DNA of 42,733 nt, taken from a virus. The notes beneath the pieces are model-generated. The model worked only from the letters and a program-made list of their open reading frames with translations, was not told where the DNA came from and searched no databases. How positions within the stretch are numbered: position 1 is the first letter of the stretch; each line of letters opens with the position of its first letter. Location of the stretch: positions 1 to 42,733 of the IMG/VR virus record IMGVR_UViG_3300047666_000567. The stretch is one strand, 5' to 3'. Both the position numbers and the translations under genes were made by a program. Positions 1 to 6,351 of this stretch are shown in pieces.

Positions 1-133
1 GGCCGCAAGGTTTGAACCAGACATTTCACCTTACCCTGTCCACGCCTCCGCCTAGCGTTAACGCGATGTGGCGGGCAACTCCACGGGGGAAAACAGCTGT
101 AAATATCCTTTCAAAAGTAGGGCGCAACTGGAA
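1..133. repeat. Left copy of terminal direct repeat
   Basis: The first 126 bases are identical to 42601-42726. The match continues to base 133 with two mismatches (127 and 132). Coding sequence runs through the join: the RHH gene ends inside the repeat and RusA begins in it. This is most simply the end overlap of an assembled circular or circularly permuted genome, with the mismatches at a read end. A true short terminal repeat is less likely. Confidence 0.9.
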
Positions 134-500
134 GGTTTCGGCAGCTTCGGACCTGAAAAATCAGGTAGGGATGCCATCGAAGGTGATAAATAAAGACGGC
201 AAATGGGTTACGGTTGTCCGTCCATGTTATTGGCGGGCTGACATCCTCATATCATCGCTTCAGACAGATTGTGATTTGGACAATTTGCTCAAAGGAATTC
301 TTGACGCGCTCGGCGCTGCAGGGAAAACGCCGGACGATCGGTATCTGGTAGATCTGAGAATTCGGTTTCACGGCGGAAACGCCATTAAAATAGCAGTCAA
401 ACAGGAAGAATTGTCAAAATGGGCAACGATCAAACAAACTTCGAGATCACTGATGAAGAAACTGGGGAAGTCTTCCCAATCAACGCGGTCTCTCTTGTAA
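12..500 (+). CDS. rusA: RusA-family Holliday junction resolvase
   Basis: Predicted 162-residue RusA-type endodeoxyribonuclease that would resolve four-way junctions left by phage recombination or replication. The N-terminal PPPSVNAMWR segment (residues 12-21) is the usual RusA opening. The acidic metal-binding motif DLDNLLK spans residues 88-94 and is followed by TPDDRYL (107-112), matching the family's three aspartates and conserved lysine. The start is a TTG overlapping the TGA of the upstream RHH gene; the first ATG (66) would remove the conserved N-terminal motif. The Shine-Dalgarno is poorly spaced, so translation is probably coupled. The last 27 codons overlap the next gene. It fits functionally with the ERF, exonuclease and ATPase genes of the leftward operon. 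Confidence 0.88.
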   Translation: MNQTFHLTLSTPPPSVNAMWRATPRGKTAVNILSKVGRNWKVSAASDLKNQVGMPSKVINKDGKWVTVVRPCYWRADILISSLQTDCDLDNLLKGILDALGAAGKTPDDRYLVDLRIRFHGGNAIKIAVKQEELSKWATIKQTSRSLMKKLGKSSQSTRSLL

Positions 501-1639
501 GCAACGTGCGCGACGTTCTGATGTCTCGCCGTCGCAATCAACAGGAAGCGCGCGTCTGGGGCGACCTGAGTGAGGAACAACAGCAGGATGAGATCACTGC
601 CATTCAAATGCTGGCCAGCGATCTGGTTGGCAAAGTGGTTGAGGTTGTCGCCACTCGTGGCCTGACTTGCGCTCACGTCGAGGTCAATAAATTTGCGGTC
701 GACGTCGAGAAAGGTGAGGTTGTTATCACGTCAAAAGGCTATGCCAGCGATGAAATGCTGGTGGATCTGGCTCACTCAAAGGGCAAAACTGCAAAGTTGA
801 CGATCGTTGATGTTCGTCAATTCAATGAAAAGTCCACGCTCATGGTCGCGGACAAGGATCAGGGCAATATGTTCCCGGATCAGGATGAACCTGATCCTGA
901 GGCAACGGCAATATCTGATGCGCTCAAAAAGGCTCGGACAGAAAAAGACATTGCTGATGAGCAATTTAATGCTGAGGTGGCTGCCGAAATGGATGCGGAT
1001 CTGGACGGGATGGATGAGCCTGATGATCTGCATGAACCTGAGGCTGAGAATGATGGAGATGTTTATATTGTTGAATACAGCTCTGGATGGGACTCGCGTG
1101 AGAGTGGTTACGGGCAAGGCCTTAACCCGTTCTTTGGTAGCGGTGGCACAGAGCAGCAATTTAACGACTGGGACGACGGCTGGCGCGCGTGTGACGGTAT
1201 GTCAGGCATGATTGATGTCGACCCTGCGCTCGGTCTGCCTGTTGATGATACACCGGATGTTGAGCCTGAGGTTGAATCGGATCCGGTGCCTGAAGCTGAT
1301 CCTGAACCTGAAGTCGAGCAGGTAGAGGATGCCGCGCCTGAAGTGTCGGATGAGCCTTATCTGGGCGGGTTAACGCCGCGTGCACATGGCCAGCAAGCGA
1401 TGGTTAAGGGTGACGGTCCAGACGATAACCCGTTCGACGGCGGGACTGATGGCCACGCGTCTTGGGCTGTTGGTTATGAGGACGCAGCTGAGGAAATTGA
1501 GGGCCTGGTTGAAACTGGTCGCAAGGCCGGCGCTGCAAACGAACCCAAAAAGTCCTGCCCTTGGAAAAAGGGGACCGATGGCGAAAGGTTCTGGCTCAAA
1601 GGTTGGTCTGAGGGGATGCAAACTCAAGCCGGCGCTTGA
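419..1639 (+). CDS. Acidic protein with three Rmf/CrpP-like repeats
   Basis: 406-residue protein with an unrecognised N-terminal domain (about 1-150), then Asp/Glu/Pro-rich linkers (about 150-220 and 265-315) separating three related units at roughly 227-262, 320-358 and 366-401. The third (G-x2-AG, then SCPW, then FWLKGW and EGM) has the pattern of ribosome modulation factor / CrpP. The first two keep G, NPF, GT and W-x2-G(W/Y). Rmf binds and inactivates ribosomes in dimers, and CrpP-type proteins have been linked to drug modification; neither function is shown here. The high negative charge also leaves a DNA-mimic role open. It overlaps rusA by 82 bases and is followed by a terminator, so it ends the first early transcript. 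Confidence 0.75.
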   Translation: MGNDQTNFEITDEETGEVFPINAVSLVSNVRDVLMSRRRNQQEARVWGDLSEEQQQDEITAIQMLASDLVGKVVEVVATRGLTCAHVEVNKFAVDVEKGEVVITSKGYASDEMLVDLAHSKGKTAKLTIVDVRQFNEKSTLMVADKDQGNMFPDQDEPDPEATAISDALKKARTEKDIADEQFNAEVAAEMDADLDGMDEPDDLHEPEAENDGDVYIVEYSSGWDSRESGYGQGLNPFFGSGGTEQQFNDWDDGWRACDGMSGMIDVDPALGLPVDDTPDVEPEVESDPVPEADPEPEVEQVEDAAPEVSDEPYLGGLTPRAHGQQAMVKGDGPDDNPFDGGTDGHASWAVGYEDAAEEIEGLVETGRKAGAANEPKKSCPWKKGTDGERFWLKGWSEGMQTQAGA

Positions 1640-1716
1640 CCTCAAGATGATCCGCGGGCTATGACTTTCGGGTAGGGACCGTTTGTCTTGCCCAAGTCAT
1701 TGCCCCTTCTGTTGGA

Positions 1717-1747
1717 CCCCACGTTGTTTACTCAGCGTGGGGTTTTT
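1717..1747 (+). terminator. Rho-independent terminator
   Basis: An inverted repeat (CCCCACGTTG paired with CAGCGTGGGG, one G-U pair, six-base loop at 1727-1732) is followed directly by five T. It lies 77 bases after the stop of the Rmf-repeat gene and closes that transcription unit. Confidence 0.85.
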
Positions 1748-1749
1748 CC

Positions 1750-1778
1750 TTGCGCGGCTTCAAATTACCACCTACAAG
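1750..1778 (+). promoter_or_regulatory. Possible sigma70-type promoter
   Basis: TTGCGC (1750-1755) and TACAAG (1773-1778) are separated by 17 bases and sit just after a terminator and before the next gene. The match to consensus is moderate and rests on position and spacing. Confidence 0.35.
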
Positions 1779-1799
1779 AAAGTGGAAAGCGAGGGCAGG

Positions 1800-2006
1800 A
1801 TGGAAAAAGATGATGAGACAGTTCTTGGATTTTTTGCAGGTAGAGGCAATGACCTTTGGACCCCGGCTATTTTTTACAGTCATGGGCTTTCGTTTGAGAT
1901 GGCTTCTCGTGCTTGCGAGAGGCTCCGCTTGCGCGGCCTCCTAAAGCGGTTTGATCTGTGCGGTAGGTTTGTCTACGGCATTACACCAAGGAAGGGTAAG
2001 ACATGA
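1800..2006 (+). CDS. Small winged-helix-like protein
   Basis: 68-residue protein. ATG at 1800 is chosen because GGCAGG lies just upstream; the longer frame runs back through the terminator hairpin. The pattern LWTPAIFYSHGLS, then ASRACERLRLRGLL, then GRFVYGIT resembles a compact winged helix: helix-turn-helix followed by a short beta wing. DNA binding, perhaps regulating the replication genes, is inferred. Its stop overlaps the next start (ATGA), so the two are probably co-translated. No precise family is recognised. Confidence 0.7.
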   Translation: MEKDDETVLGFFAGRGNDLWTPAIFYSHGLSFEMASRACERLRLRGLLKRFDLCGRFVYGITPRKGKT

Positions 2007-2221
2007 TGGACGCGATGGAATTTATGGAACCGCCTGCACTAAGCCCCGAAACACTTGAGGCGATGCGGAACGCGCAAGATATGGCAGACGCAATAGCCCT
2101 ATCGTTTGCTCTACCTAACCTGCGCCGCCCCGTGGTTGTCGGCATCGACTTAGCGAAAGGTGACAGTTGGACTGCCGCCATGTCTGAAATGTGGTTGGTA
2201 GCCAAGGGGGGCAAGCAATGA
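2003..2221 (+). CDS. Hypothetical small protein
   Basis: 72 residues, rich in Met and acidic residues in its first half, with a VVVGIDLAKGD segment (about 44-54) that recalls the start of an RNase H-like strand but is far too short for such a domain. ATG at 2003 overlaps the preceding TGA, and its own stop overlaps the following ATG at 2218, so it is embedded in a tightly coupled operon leading to the replication initiator. Function unknown. Confidence 0.6.
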   Translation: MMDAMEFMEPPALSPETLEAMRNAQDMADAIALSFALPNLRRPVVVGIDLAKGDSWTAAMSEMWLVAKGGKQ

Positions 2222-2613
2222 TGAACGCCATAGATCTGGCGGTCCAAAAAGGGGCCGATAACCGCAACGCGGTTTGGAATTTTTTTCGCGACAATCCGTG
2301 CCACACGCAGTCGGAATGCTCCAAGGTGTTGGGTATGTCGGCAAAAACCGTTGGGGCTCACTGCAAGGCTATTCGGGGCGGCTGGCGGCCAGCAGGATAC
2401 ATTGTTGAGCCTGAGCGCGTTATACAGCGCCTTGCATCGCCTGAGGCCTTCTTTGTGGCCACATCAAAGGTTAATCCTGAGGTGGATGGGCGCATGTGGT
2501 TTGCTCAAGGTATTCTTGATGGGATGTCATATCAGGACGCCATTGTGTTTGGTGAGTGTCAGGCGGCGCGCCATCCTATTTATGGATGCAGTCCTGTTTT
2601 GAGAGATAGCTGA
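2218..2613 (+). CDS. Helix-turn-helix protein
   Basis: 131 residues. The ATG at 2218 overlaps the previous stop (ATGA) and is preferred to an upstream in-frame start at 2191 that would overlap by 31 bases. A likely HTH lies at about residues 25-55: cysteine-containing CHTQSECSKVL, a turn, then MSAKTVGAHCKAIR. The C-terminal half carries no motif I know. Its position directly before the O-like initiator suggests a role in replication or early regulation; this is inference. Confidence 0.65.
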   Translation: MMNAIDLAVQKGADNRNAVWNFFRDNPCHTQSECSKVLGMSAKTVGAHCKAIRGGWRPAGYIVEPERVIQRLASPEAFFVATSKVNPEVDGRMWFAQGILDGMSYQDAIVFGECQAARHPIYGCSPVLRDS

Positions 2614-2614
2614 T

Positions 2615-3502
2615 ATGAGCGGGTTTCTGCTTTGCCAGCGAGATAGGTTTGCGCACCACCTATTCTCAAGTCAAAAGTTTTGCCGTGGCTACGCTTGGGA
2701 TTGGATGGTGGCTCAGGCTGCATTTAAGGCTCACACGATCGACATAAAAGGAAAGTCGGTACACATCGATCGAGGGCAGTTTACGGCGTCTGTCAGGTTC
2801 ATGGCGACGGCTTGGGGGTGGCAAAAATCGTCAGTTTCGCGGTTTCTTACCCGTCTTGAAACCGAGTCGATGATCGGGACGGAAAGCGGGACAGGACAGA
2901 TGGTTGTAACTATAAGAAATTACAGCATTTATCAGGATGGATCATCAGGGGGCGGGACAGACATCGGTACAGTAAGTGGGACAGGAGCGGGACAGGAGCG
3001 GGACAAAATAGAAACAAGGGTAAACAAAGGGAAAGAAAAGAAAGAGAGATTAAGCCCGTCCGAGTTGTCGCCTCTCTTTGGGGGGCAGGAAAAAAAACGG
3101 GCTCCAGCTAAGCCAAAACAGGCTTCAGTGCGGGATAGGCTGATCGAGGTCGCTTCACCTGAGGCTGTCGATAGCTATCTTCAATTCAGGACGGGGACCA
3201 AAGCAAAAGGCACAAGCGATCGAGCTGCTTCATTGCTTCTCAAGCAGATGGTCGCGATACGTGATCAAGGCGGGGATGTTGACGAAGCTCTTGATATAGC
3301 TCAACTTCAGGGTTGGCAGGGATTGAACGCTGACTGGTATTTCAAAATTAAAGGGCAAGACAATGGCAAACCAAATTCAAACAATAGCGCCGGCAACCGT
3401 CGAGGACTGGCAGGCTCAACAAGCGCAGATGAGATTGCAGATCGAGCAATTCGATACGCAAATGACCGCGAGGCGAAGCGCAGAGCTGATCGGGATGCTT
3501 GA
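2615..3502 (+). CDS. Lambda O-like replication initiator
   Basis: 295 residues. The N-terminal ~100 residues match the winged-helix region common to phage O / DnaD-like initiators: DRGQFTASVRFMA, then WGWQKSSVSRFLTRLE, then MVVTIRNYSIYQ. A low-complexity Gly/Thr and Lys/Glu-rich linker (about 105-155) follows, then a helical C-terminal domain ending in a charged tail. As in lambdoid phages, the linker is encoded by repeated DNA (2886-3006) that looks like an iteron cluster, so the protein probably binds inside its own gene. The start has a 1-base gap from the preceding TGA. The last 140 bases overlap the next gene. No polymerase or helicase is encoded nearby, consistent with recruiting host factors. 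Confidence 0.75.
   Translation: MSGFLLCQRDRFAHHLFSSQKFCRGYAWDWMVAQAAFKAHTIDIKGKSVHIDRGQFTASVRFMATAWGWQKSSVSRFLTRLETESMIGTESGTGQMVVTIRNYSIYQDGSSGGGTDIGTVSGTGAGQERDKIETRVNKGKEKKERLSPSELSPLFGGQEKKRAPAKPKQASVRDRLIEVASPEAVDSYLQFRTGTKAKGTSDRAASLLLKQMVAIRDQGGDVDEALDIAQLQGWQGLNADWYFKIKGQDNGKPNSNNSAGNRRGLAGSTSADEIADRAIRYANDREAKRRADRDA
2886..3052. other. Putative replication origin: iterons plus A-rich tract
   Basis: Five copies of an 11-base unit G(C/T)GGGACAGGA begin at 2886, 2952, 2976, 2987 and 2998; the last three are head-to-tail with an exact 11-base period, and the copies at 2952 and 2998 are degenerate at their ends. They are followed at about 3004-3052 by a strongly purine-biased, A-rich stretch suitable for unwinding. 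Location inside the O-like gene matches the lambda arrangement. Function is inferred. Confidence 0.5.
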
Positions 3503-3854
3503 AACTGCATCAGCCAAAATTGACCGGTTCGGGTGGGATCGCATGGCTGACGTTCTCAAGGATCAACTGACCTCGGACTGGTGCCGGGTTCTTGAGGTTT
3601 TCACTCTGGCTGATGTCAGCGCCGGCGTCGATGCTGTCTTCGATGATGCTGGCGGCAAGCTGCGATCGATCAATGAATTTCAGGTCAAGGCTCAGATCCT
3701 CATAGCTCATGGCAAAATCTGCGCCTTGCTGCCAAAACGCGGGGCTCAGGCGCATGTGCCAATCGTTCTCGATGATGCTGAGCGGGCTCGGCGCGCGGCT
3801 GTTGCTGATGAGCTTGGGATGGGTCTGAAGCGCATACCAAAGGGGGCAATCTGA
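3363..3854 (+). CDS. Putative replication protein in the lambda P position
   Basis: 163-residue, largely helical protein. ATG 3363 is supported by AAGGG at 3351-3355, seven bases before the start, although this makes the gene overlap the O-like gene by 140 bases in another frame. Residues around 65-125 (WDRMADVLKDQ, WCRVLEVFTLADV, INEFQVKAQILIAHGKICALLP) look like a folded helical domain, with a basic C-terminus. By position it may be a helicase loader, but no Walker motif or clear homology is seen, so only the coding call is firm. Its stop overlaps the next start. Confidence 0.6.
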   Translation: MANQIQTIAPATVEDWQAQQAQMRLQIEQFDTQMTARRSAELIGMLETASAKIDRFGWDRMADVLKDQLTSDWCRVLEVFTLADVSAGVDAVFDDAGGKLRSINEFQVKAQILIAHGKICALLPKRGAQAHVPIVLDDAERARRAAVADELGMGLKRIPKGAI

Positions 3855-4057
3855 TGGATAATAATAAAATTCAAGATTTTGCGGACACAATAAATGCGCA
3901 GAACGCTTTGGCTGAGTTAAATCGGCGCGGGTTTGGTGTTGATGTTTCTGACGGTGTGGAAACTCACGTCGAGGTTTATTTCGAAGACGGCGTTGTCCAC
4001 GTCACGGAACAATATGAAATTGTAGACGGCGCGACCAACGACAAGGAGGGCAGTTAG
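3854..4057 (+). CDS. Hypothetical small acidic protein
   Basis: 67 residues, acidic. The second half alternates hydrophobic residues (HVEVYFEDGVVHVTEQYEIV), suggesting a short beta sheet. The start overlaps the preceding stop (TGATGG context), and the next gene starts immediately after its TAG. Unrecognised; co-transcribed with the replication genes. Confidence 0.6.
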   Translation: MDNNKIQDFADTINAQNALAELNRRGFGVDVSDGVETHVEVYFEDGVVHVTEQYEIVDGATNDKEGS

Positions 4058-4240
4058 ATGGAAACAAAAGCTGAAACAGTGCGGGCCGCTGACGCATGGT
4101 ATCACGCAGATCAAGAACGGATTGCTCGCGAGGCTGGGATGAGCGTGCGTGACTACCGCAACAAGGCCGAAAGTGTCCGCGCACGCATTGCCCGCGATCC
4201 TGTTGGATATCGCAACGAATTCAAATCAGATAAGGGTTAA
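4058..4240 (+). CDS. Hypothetical small charged protein
   Basis: 60 residues, helical and highly charged (ADAWYHADQERIAREAG, SVRDYRNKAESVRARIARD). ATG directly abuts the previous TAG, with GGAGGGC upstream at 4045-4051 as ribosome binding site. No family recognised. Part of the replication-region operon. Confidence 0.6.
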   Translation: METKAETVRAADAWYHADQERIAREAGMSVRDYRNKAESVRARIARDPVGYRNEFKSDKG

Positions 4241-4242
4241 AA

Positions 4243-4344
4243 TTGATTGGCTTCATCACTTCATTGGTCGCGCTGGCTGTCCTCGTCTGGTGGATCGTGC
4301 CTTGGCTGCAGCGCGGCGACATCGACAATATCGGCAAATGGTGA
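4243..4344 (+). CDS. Tiny single-span membrane protein
   Basis: 33 residues from a TTG start at 4243. AAGGG at 4232-4236 lies six bases upstream, which supports translation. Residues 2-21 form one hydrophobic segment (IGFITSLVALAVLVWWIVPW), followed by a short polar tail QRGDIDNIGKW. The gene follows the preceding stop by two bases. It could act on the host membrane or simply accompany early takeover; function unknown. Confidence 0.55.
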   Translation: MIGFITSLVALAVLVWWIVPWLQRGDIDNIGKW

Positions 4345-4348
4345 CGTA

Positions 4349-4377
4349 TTGACAGCCTGTGCGCCTGCGGAATAGCC
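4349..4377 (+). promoter_or_regulatory. Possible promoter of the secreted-protein gene
   Basis: A perfect TTGACA at 4349-4354 is followed after 17 bases by a weak -10 (ATAGCC at 4372-4377). It lies directly after the tiny membrane gene and upstream of a repeat cluster. A weak -10 beside operator-like repeats could indicate activator dependence. Confidence 0.4.
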
Positions 4378-4383
4378 TGACCC

Positions 4384-4413
4384 AGGTTAGAGACAACCTA
4401 CCTTAGGTTAGAG
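4384..4413. promoter_or_regulatory. Operator-like direct and inverted repeats
   Basis: AGGTTAGAG occurs at 4384-4392 and again at 4405-4413, exactly 21 bases apart (two helical turns). Between them AACCTA (4395-4400) and TAGGTT (4404-4409) form a perfect inverted repeat. This is the layout expected for cooperative binding of a dimeric regulator just ahead of the gene at 4438. Confidence 0.5.
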
Positions 4414-4437
4414 TTTGAACCCTTATGGAGATTCTTG

Positions 4438-4746
4438 ATGAAGAAAATTATGATGATTGCCGGAATTGTTGGCGCCCTTGCGATGAGTTCGATGGCGGCT
4501 ATGGCTGCATCTGAGCCACTGGTTGAGATTGATGTGATGCTCGATGTTGGCGACGGTTTTGATGTAATGGCCGCGATGCCTGAATTCACACCATTGATCG
4601 ACGTCCTGCCCGCTGATGCCCACATTGCCCGCAATGATGCCCGACAACGTGAAAGCCATGCAGCGCCGTCCGGTGCCTTTATGCTTGCGCAATCCAGCGT
4701 CCTGCCTGATGATGCCTTATCTGGCGGTGATGGTCGTTTCATTTGA
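4438..4746 (+). CDS. Small secreted (signal-peptide) protein
   Basis: 102 residues. ATG at 4438 has GGAG at 4427-4430, seven bases upstream. The N-terminus is a classic Sec signal peptide: two lysines, a hydrophobic core (IMMIAGIVGALAMSSM) and cleavage expected after AAMAA near residue 23. The mature part of about 78 residues is acidic in its first half, has no cysteine and matches no family I know. Its own TTGACA, operator-like repeats and terminator make it an independent unit, as in phage morons that alter the host envelope; that role is inferred. Confidence 0.65.
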   Translation: MKKIMMIAGIVGALAMSSMAAMAASEPLVEIDVMLDVGDGFDVMAAMPEFTPLIDVLPADAHIARNDARQRESHAAPSGAFMLAQSSVLPDDALSGGDGRFI

Positions 4747-4773
4747 TCAGATAATTTCCTCCCTGGAAAACTC

Positions 4774-4808
4774 AGCCTCGCCAGTTAGTTCTGAGCGGGG
4801 CTTTTTTT
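4774..4808 (+). terminator. Rho-independent terminator
   Basis: AGCCTCGC (4774-4781) pairs with GCGGGGCT (4795-4802) over eight base pairs including one G-U, with a 13-base loop and a seven-base T run ending at 4808. It closes the secreted-protein unit. Confidence 0.8.
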
Positions 4809-4902
4809 ATTGAGCACCACCTGTAGGGTCTTGTTTATATAGTCATGGACATTGTGCGCATCTAAAAACTCAGGTTATTGGGCACCACCTTTTTATGTCT
4901 TG
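4807..4902. repeat. Two direct repeats in the intergenic region
   Basis: TTATTG(A/G)GCACCACCT occurs at 4807-4822 and 4875-4890 (15 of 16 identical), each followed after five or six variable bases by GTCTTG. Copies are 68 bases apart, between a terminator and the next operon. They may be binding sites or duplicated promoter elements. The remainder of 4809-5018 shows nothing else I can support. Confidence 0.5.
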
Positions 4903-5018
4903 ATCTGCGCGGCGATGTCGCGTTATGGTGACGCACTGAGGATCGATAGGAACATCCGCACGTGAGGTATGTCTGGATGCAATTTCCAGCCTCAACCCAC
5001 AACAGAAAAGGGCAAGAC

Positions 5019-5258
5019 ATGACCGATACAGCTTTCCAAAAAGAAATGGACGAAAACCGTCTAAATCGTCAAGTGCATGACTTCTTTGAGCGATGGGCGC
5101 CCAAGGATCCGCAAGAAGTTTCAGAGTTCCACATGGAGTTTAATAGCCTCACGCGTTCCATCTATGCGGACATGCAAAAGCCTGTAACCGCCTGCCTTGA
5201 AAACGTGTTGCGCGCCACCTCCATGCCGCCAATGTTCATCAAGCCAACGGGGGCATAG
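5019..5258 (+). CDS. Hypothetical small protein
   Basis: 79 residues, acidic and helical (VHDFFERWAPKD, VSEFHMEFNSLTRSIYADM). Start at 5019 is preferred over an earlier in-frame ATG because AAAGGGCAAGAC precedes it; the same leader sequence is used by several other genes of this phage (37805, 38775, 42341). It begins an operon that runs through the small genes after it. No family recognised. Confidence 0.65.
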   Translation: MTDTAFQKEMDENRLNRQVHDFFERWAPKDPQEVSEFHMEFNSLTRSIYADMQKPVTACLENVLRATSMPPMFIKPTGA

Positions 5259-5260
5259 AC

Positions 5261-5530
5261 ATGACTGATTTTAATAAATGGTACGAAAAGACAAACCCAG
5301 ATCTCGAACCATACCTTGTAAGCATATTCGAAGAATTGCGGATGGCTTACGAGGCAGGCGCGGCATCGACGGTCGGAACCCTGCGCGATGAGTTTGCGGG
5401 TAAGGCTTTGGCTGGTTTCTGCACCGACTATACGGGGCGCGCTGAACAGGCCGATTCTATTATTTATTTAGTCGTGCCTCACGTCTACCGCATAGCCGAC
5501 GCAATGCTAGAGGCACGCAAACATGACTGA
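5261..5530 (+). CDS. Hypothetical protein
   Basis: 89 residues with aromatic N-terminus (FNKWYEKTNP) and helical remainder. Starts two bases after the preceding stop. Its C-terminal eight bases overlap a tiny membrane gene in another frame. No recognised domain; early region accessory protein. Confidence 0.65.
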   Translation: MTDFNKWYEKTNPDLEPYLVSIFEELRMAYEAGAASTVGTLRDEFAGKALAGFCTDYTGRAEQADSIIYLVVPHVYRIADAMLEARKHD

Positions 5531-5621
5531 AATAAAAGAATTCATCGGTGATCTGATCGGACTCGCCTGCTTGATCCTCATGGTTTACGGGATGCTGTTT
5601 ATCGGCACGGTGTGGGGTTGA
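5523..5621 (+). CDS. Tiny single-span membrane protein
   Basis: 32 residues, beginning MTEIKEFIGDLIG and continuing as one hydrophobic span (about residues 9-31, including LACLILMVYGMLFIG). It overlaps the previous stop by eight bases and the next gene's TTG start, suggesting coupled translation. Similar in size and topology to the 33-residue protein at 4243 and the 24-residue one at 32923. Function unknown. Confidence 0.5.
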   Translation: MTEIKEFIGDLIGLACLILMVYGMLFIGTVWG

Positions 5622-5821
5622 AGGCGCGCTCGTGTAGCGTTTGCGATCGCGCTCTGAACCATAGGAACCTGTCAGGTATCTGCATAATTTGCATCAGGGC
5701 TCCTGCCAAGGTGAGGGACGGATGCAAACGCGTCGTCGCTGGCAAGTCGATCAATAACAAGGGGGCTGAGATTGATAATTTAGTCACAATGCCCCTGTTT
5801 CCTTGGGAGGTGTCGGCGTGA
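5618..5821 (+). CDS. Small zinc-ribbon protein
   Basis: About 67 residues from TTG at 5618, which overlaps the previous stop as TTGA (the same device as rusA); a GTG at 5612 is the alternative. Two CxxC knuckles, CSVC and CIIC, about 15 residues apart in the first third, predict a zinc ribbon. The C-terminal part is short and basic. Probably a nucleic-acid or protein-binding accessory factor. It is followed by another zinc-ribbon gene with an overlapping GTGA start. Confidence 0.6.
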   Translation: MKARSCSVCDRALNHRNLSGICIICIRAPAKVRDGCKRVVAGKSINNKGAEIDNLVTMPLFPWEVSA

Positions 5822-6090
5822 GCGATCTGTTTGAGGGGATGCCCTACGTTTACAAGAGGCGGGCCGCGCTGCCTGCCATTTGTTACAGGTGCATCACGCA
5901 CAACACTGTTTATTCTACACCAAATACCTGCCCTGATTGCGTAAAGTATGTGAGTGACCTTCACGTCAAATGGGCAAGGCTGCGCAACCTGATCTGCGGT
6001 GGCGGGCCGGGTGTTCGCAAGCATCGGGCTGAGCTGATGCGGGTCAATCATGCAATTATGGCAATGCAGACTACAACGGAGGACAAATAG
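5818..6090 (+). CDS. Zinc-ribbon protein
   Basis: 90 residues from GTG 5818, overlapping the previous TGA. CYRC (about residues 22-25) and CPDC (about 38-41) form a CxxC-x12-14-CxxC zinc-binding site. The C-terminal half is helical and basic (WARLRNLICGGG, RKHRAELMRVNHAIM). Paired zinc ribbons in overlapping genes suggest a joint function, but none is known. Confidence 0.65.
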   Translation: MSDLFEGMPYVYKRRAALPAICYRCITHNTVYSTPNTCPDCVKYVSDLHVKWARLRNLICGGGPGVRKHRAELMRVNHAIMAMQTTTEDK

Positions 6091-6351
6091 ATGTTTTTAA
6101 GGCTCACGCAAAAACTAAACGGACCCGCGCAATTAAGAACAGTTTGGGTTCAATCTGCTCATATTGTGGCAATCTATCCAGACGATGCTGGCAACGGCTG
6201 TTACCTTGAGTTGGTATCAAGCTCTCATCCTGATGAAAAGTTTATTCAAGTTTTGGAGGATGCCGATCAGATCGCCCAGAGTATTGGACCTTGGCGTGGT
6301 TTTGCCCCCGTGCCAAGTCTTTTGAATACAGCACCAACGGAGGGCGAATAG
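6091..6351 (+). CDS. Small beta-rich protein, FlbD-like pattern
   Basis: 86 residues. The order LRLTQ, NG, VWVQSAHIVAIYPD, CYLELVSSS, EKFIQVLEDADQIAQSI follows the strand-strand-strand-helix pattern of FlbD-like and related small phage proteins, in which a ligand or partner is bound by a small sheet. The resemblance is by pattern only. Starts directly after the preceding TAG. A nine-codon reading frame (6352-6381) separates it from the methyltransferase. Confidence 0.6.
   Translation: MFLRLTQKLNGPAQLRTVWVQSAHIVAIYPDDAGNGCYLELVSSSHPDEKFIQVLEDADQIAQSIGPWRGFAPVPSLLNTAPTEGE

Noticed and set aside
55-64. Palindrome GCGTTAACGC within rusA as an operator
   Set aside because: It encodes conserved RusA residues and lies within the coding sequence; no second copy outside the terminal repeat.
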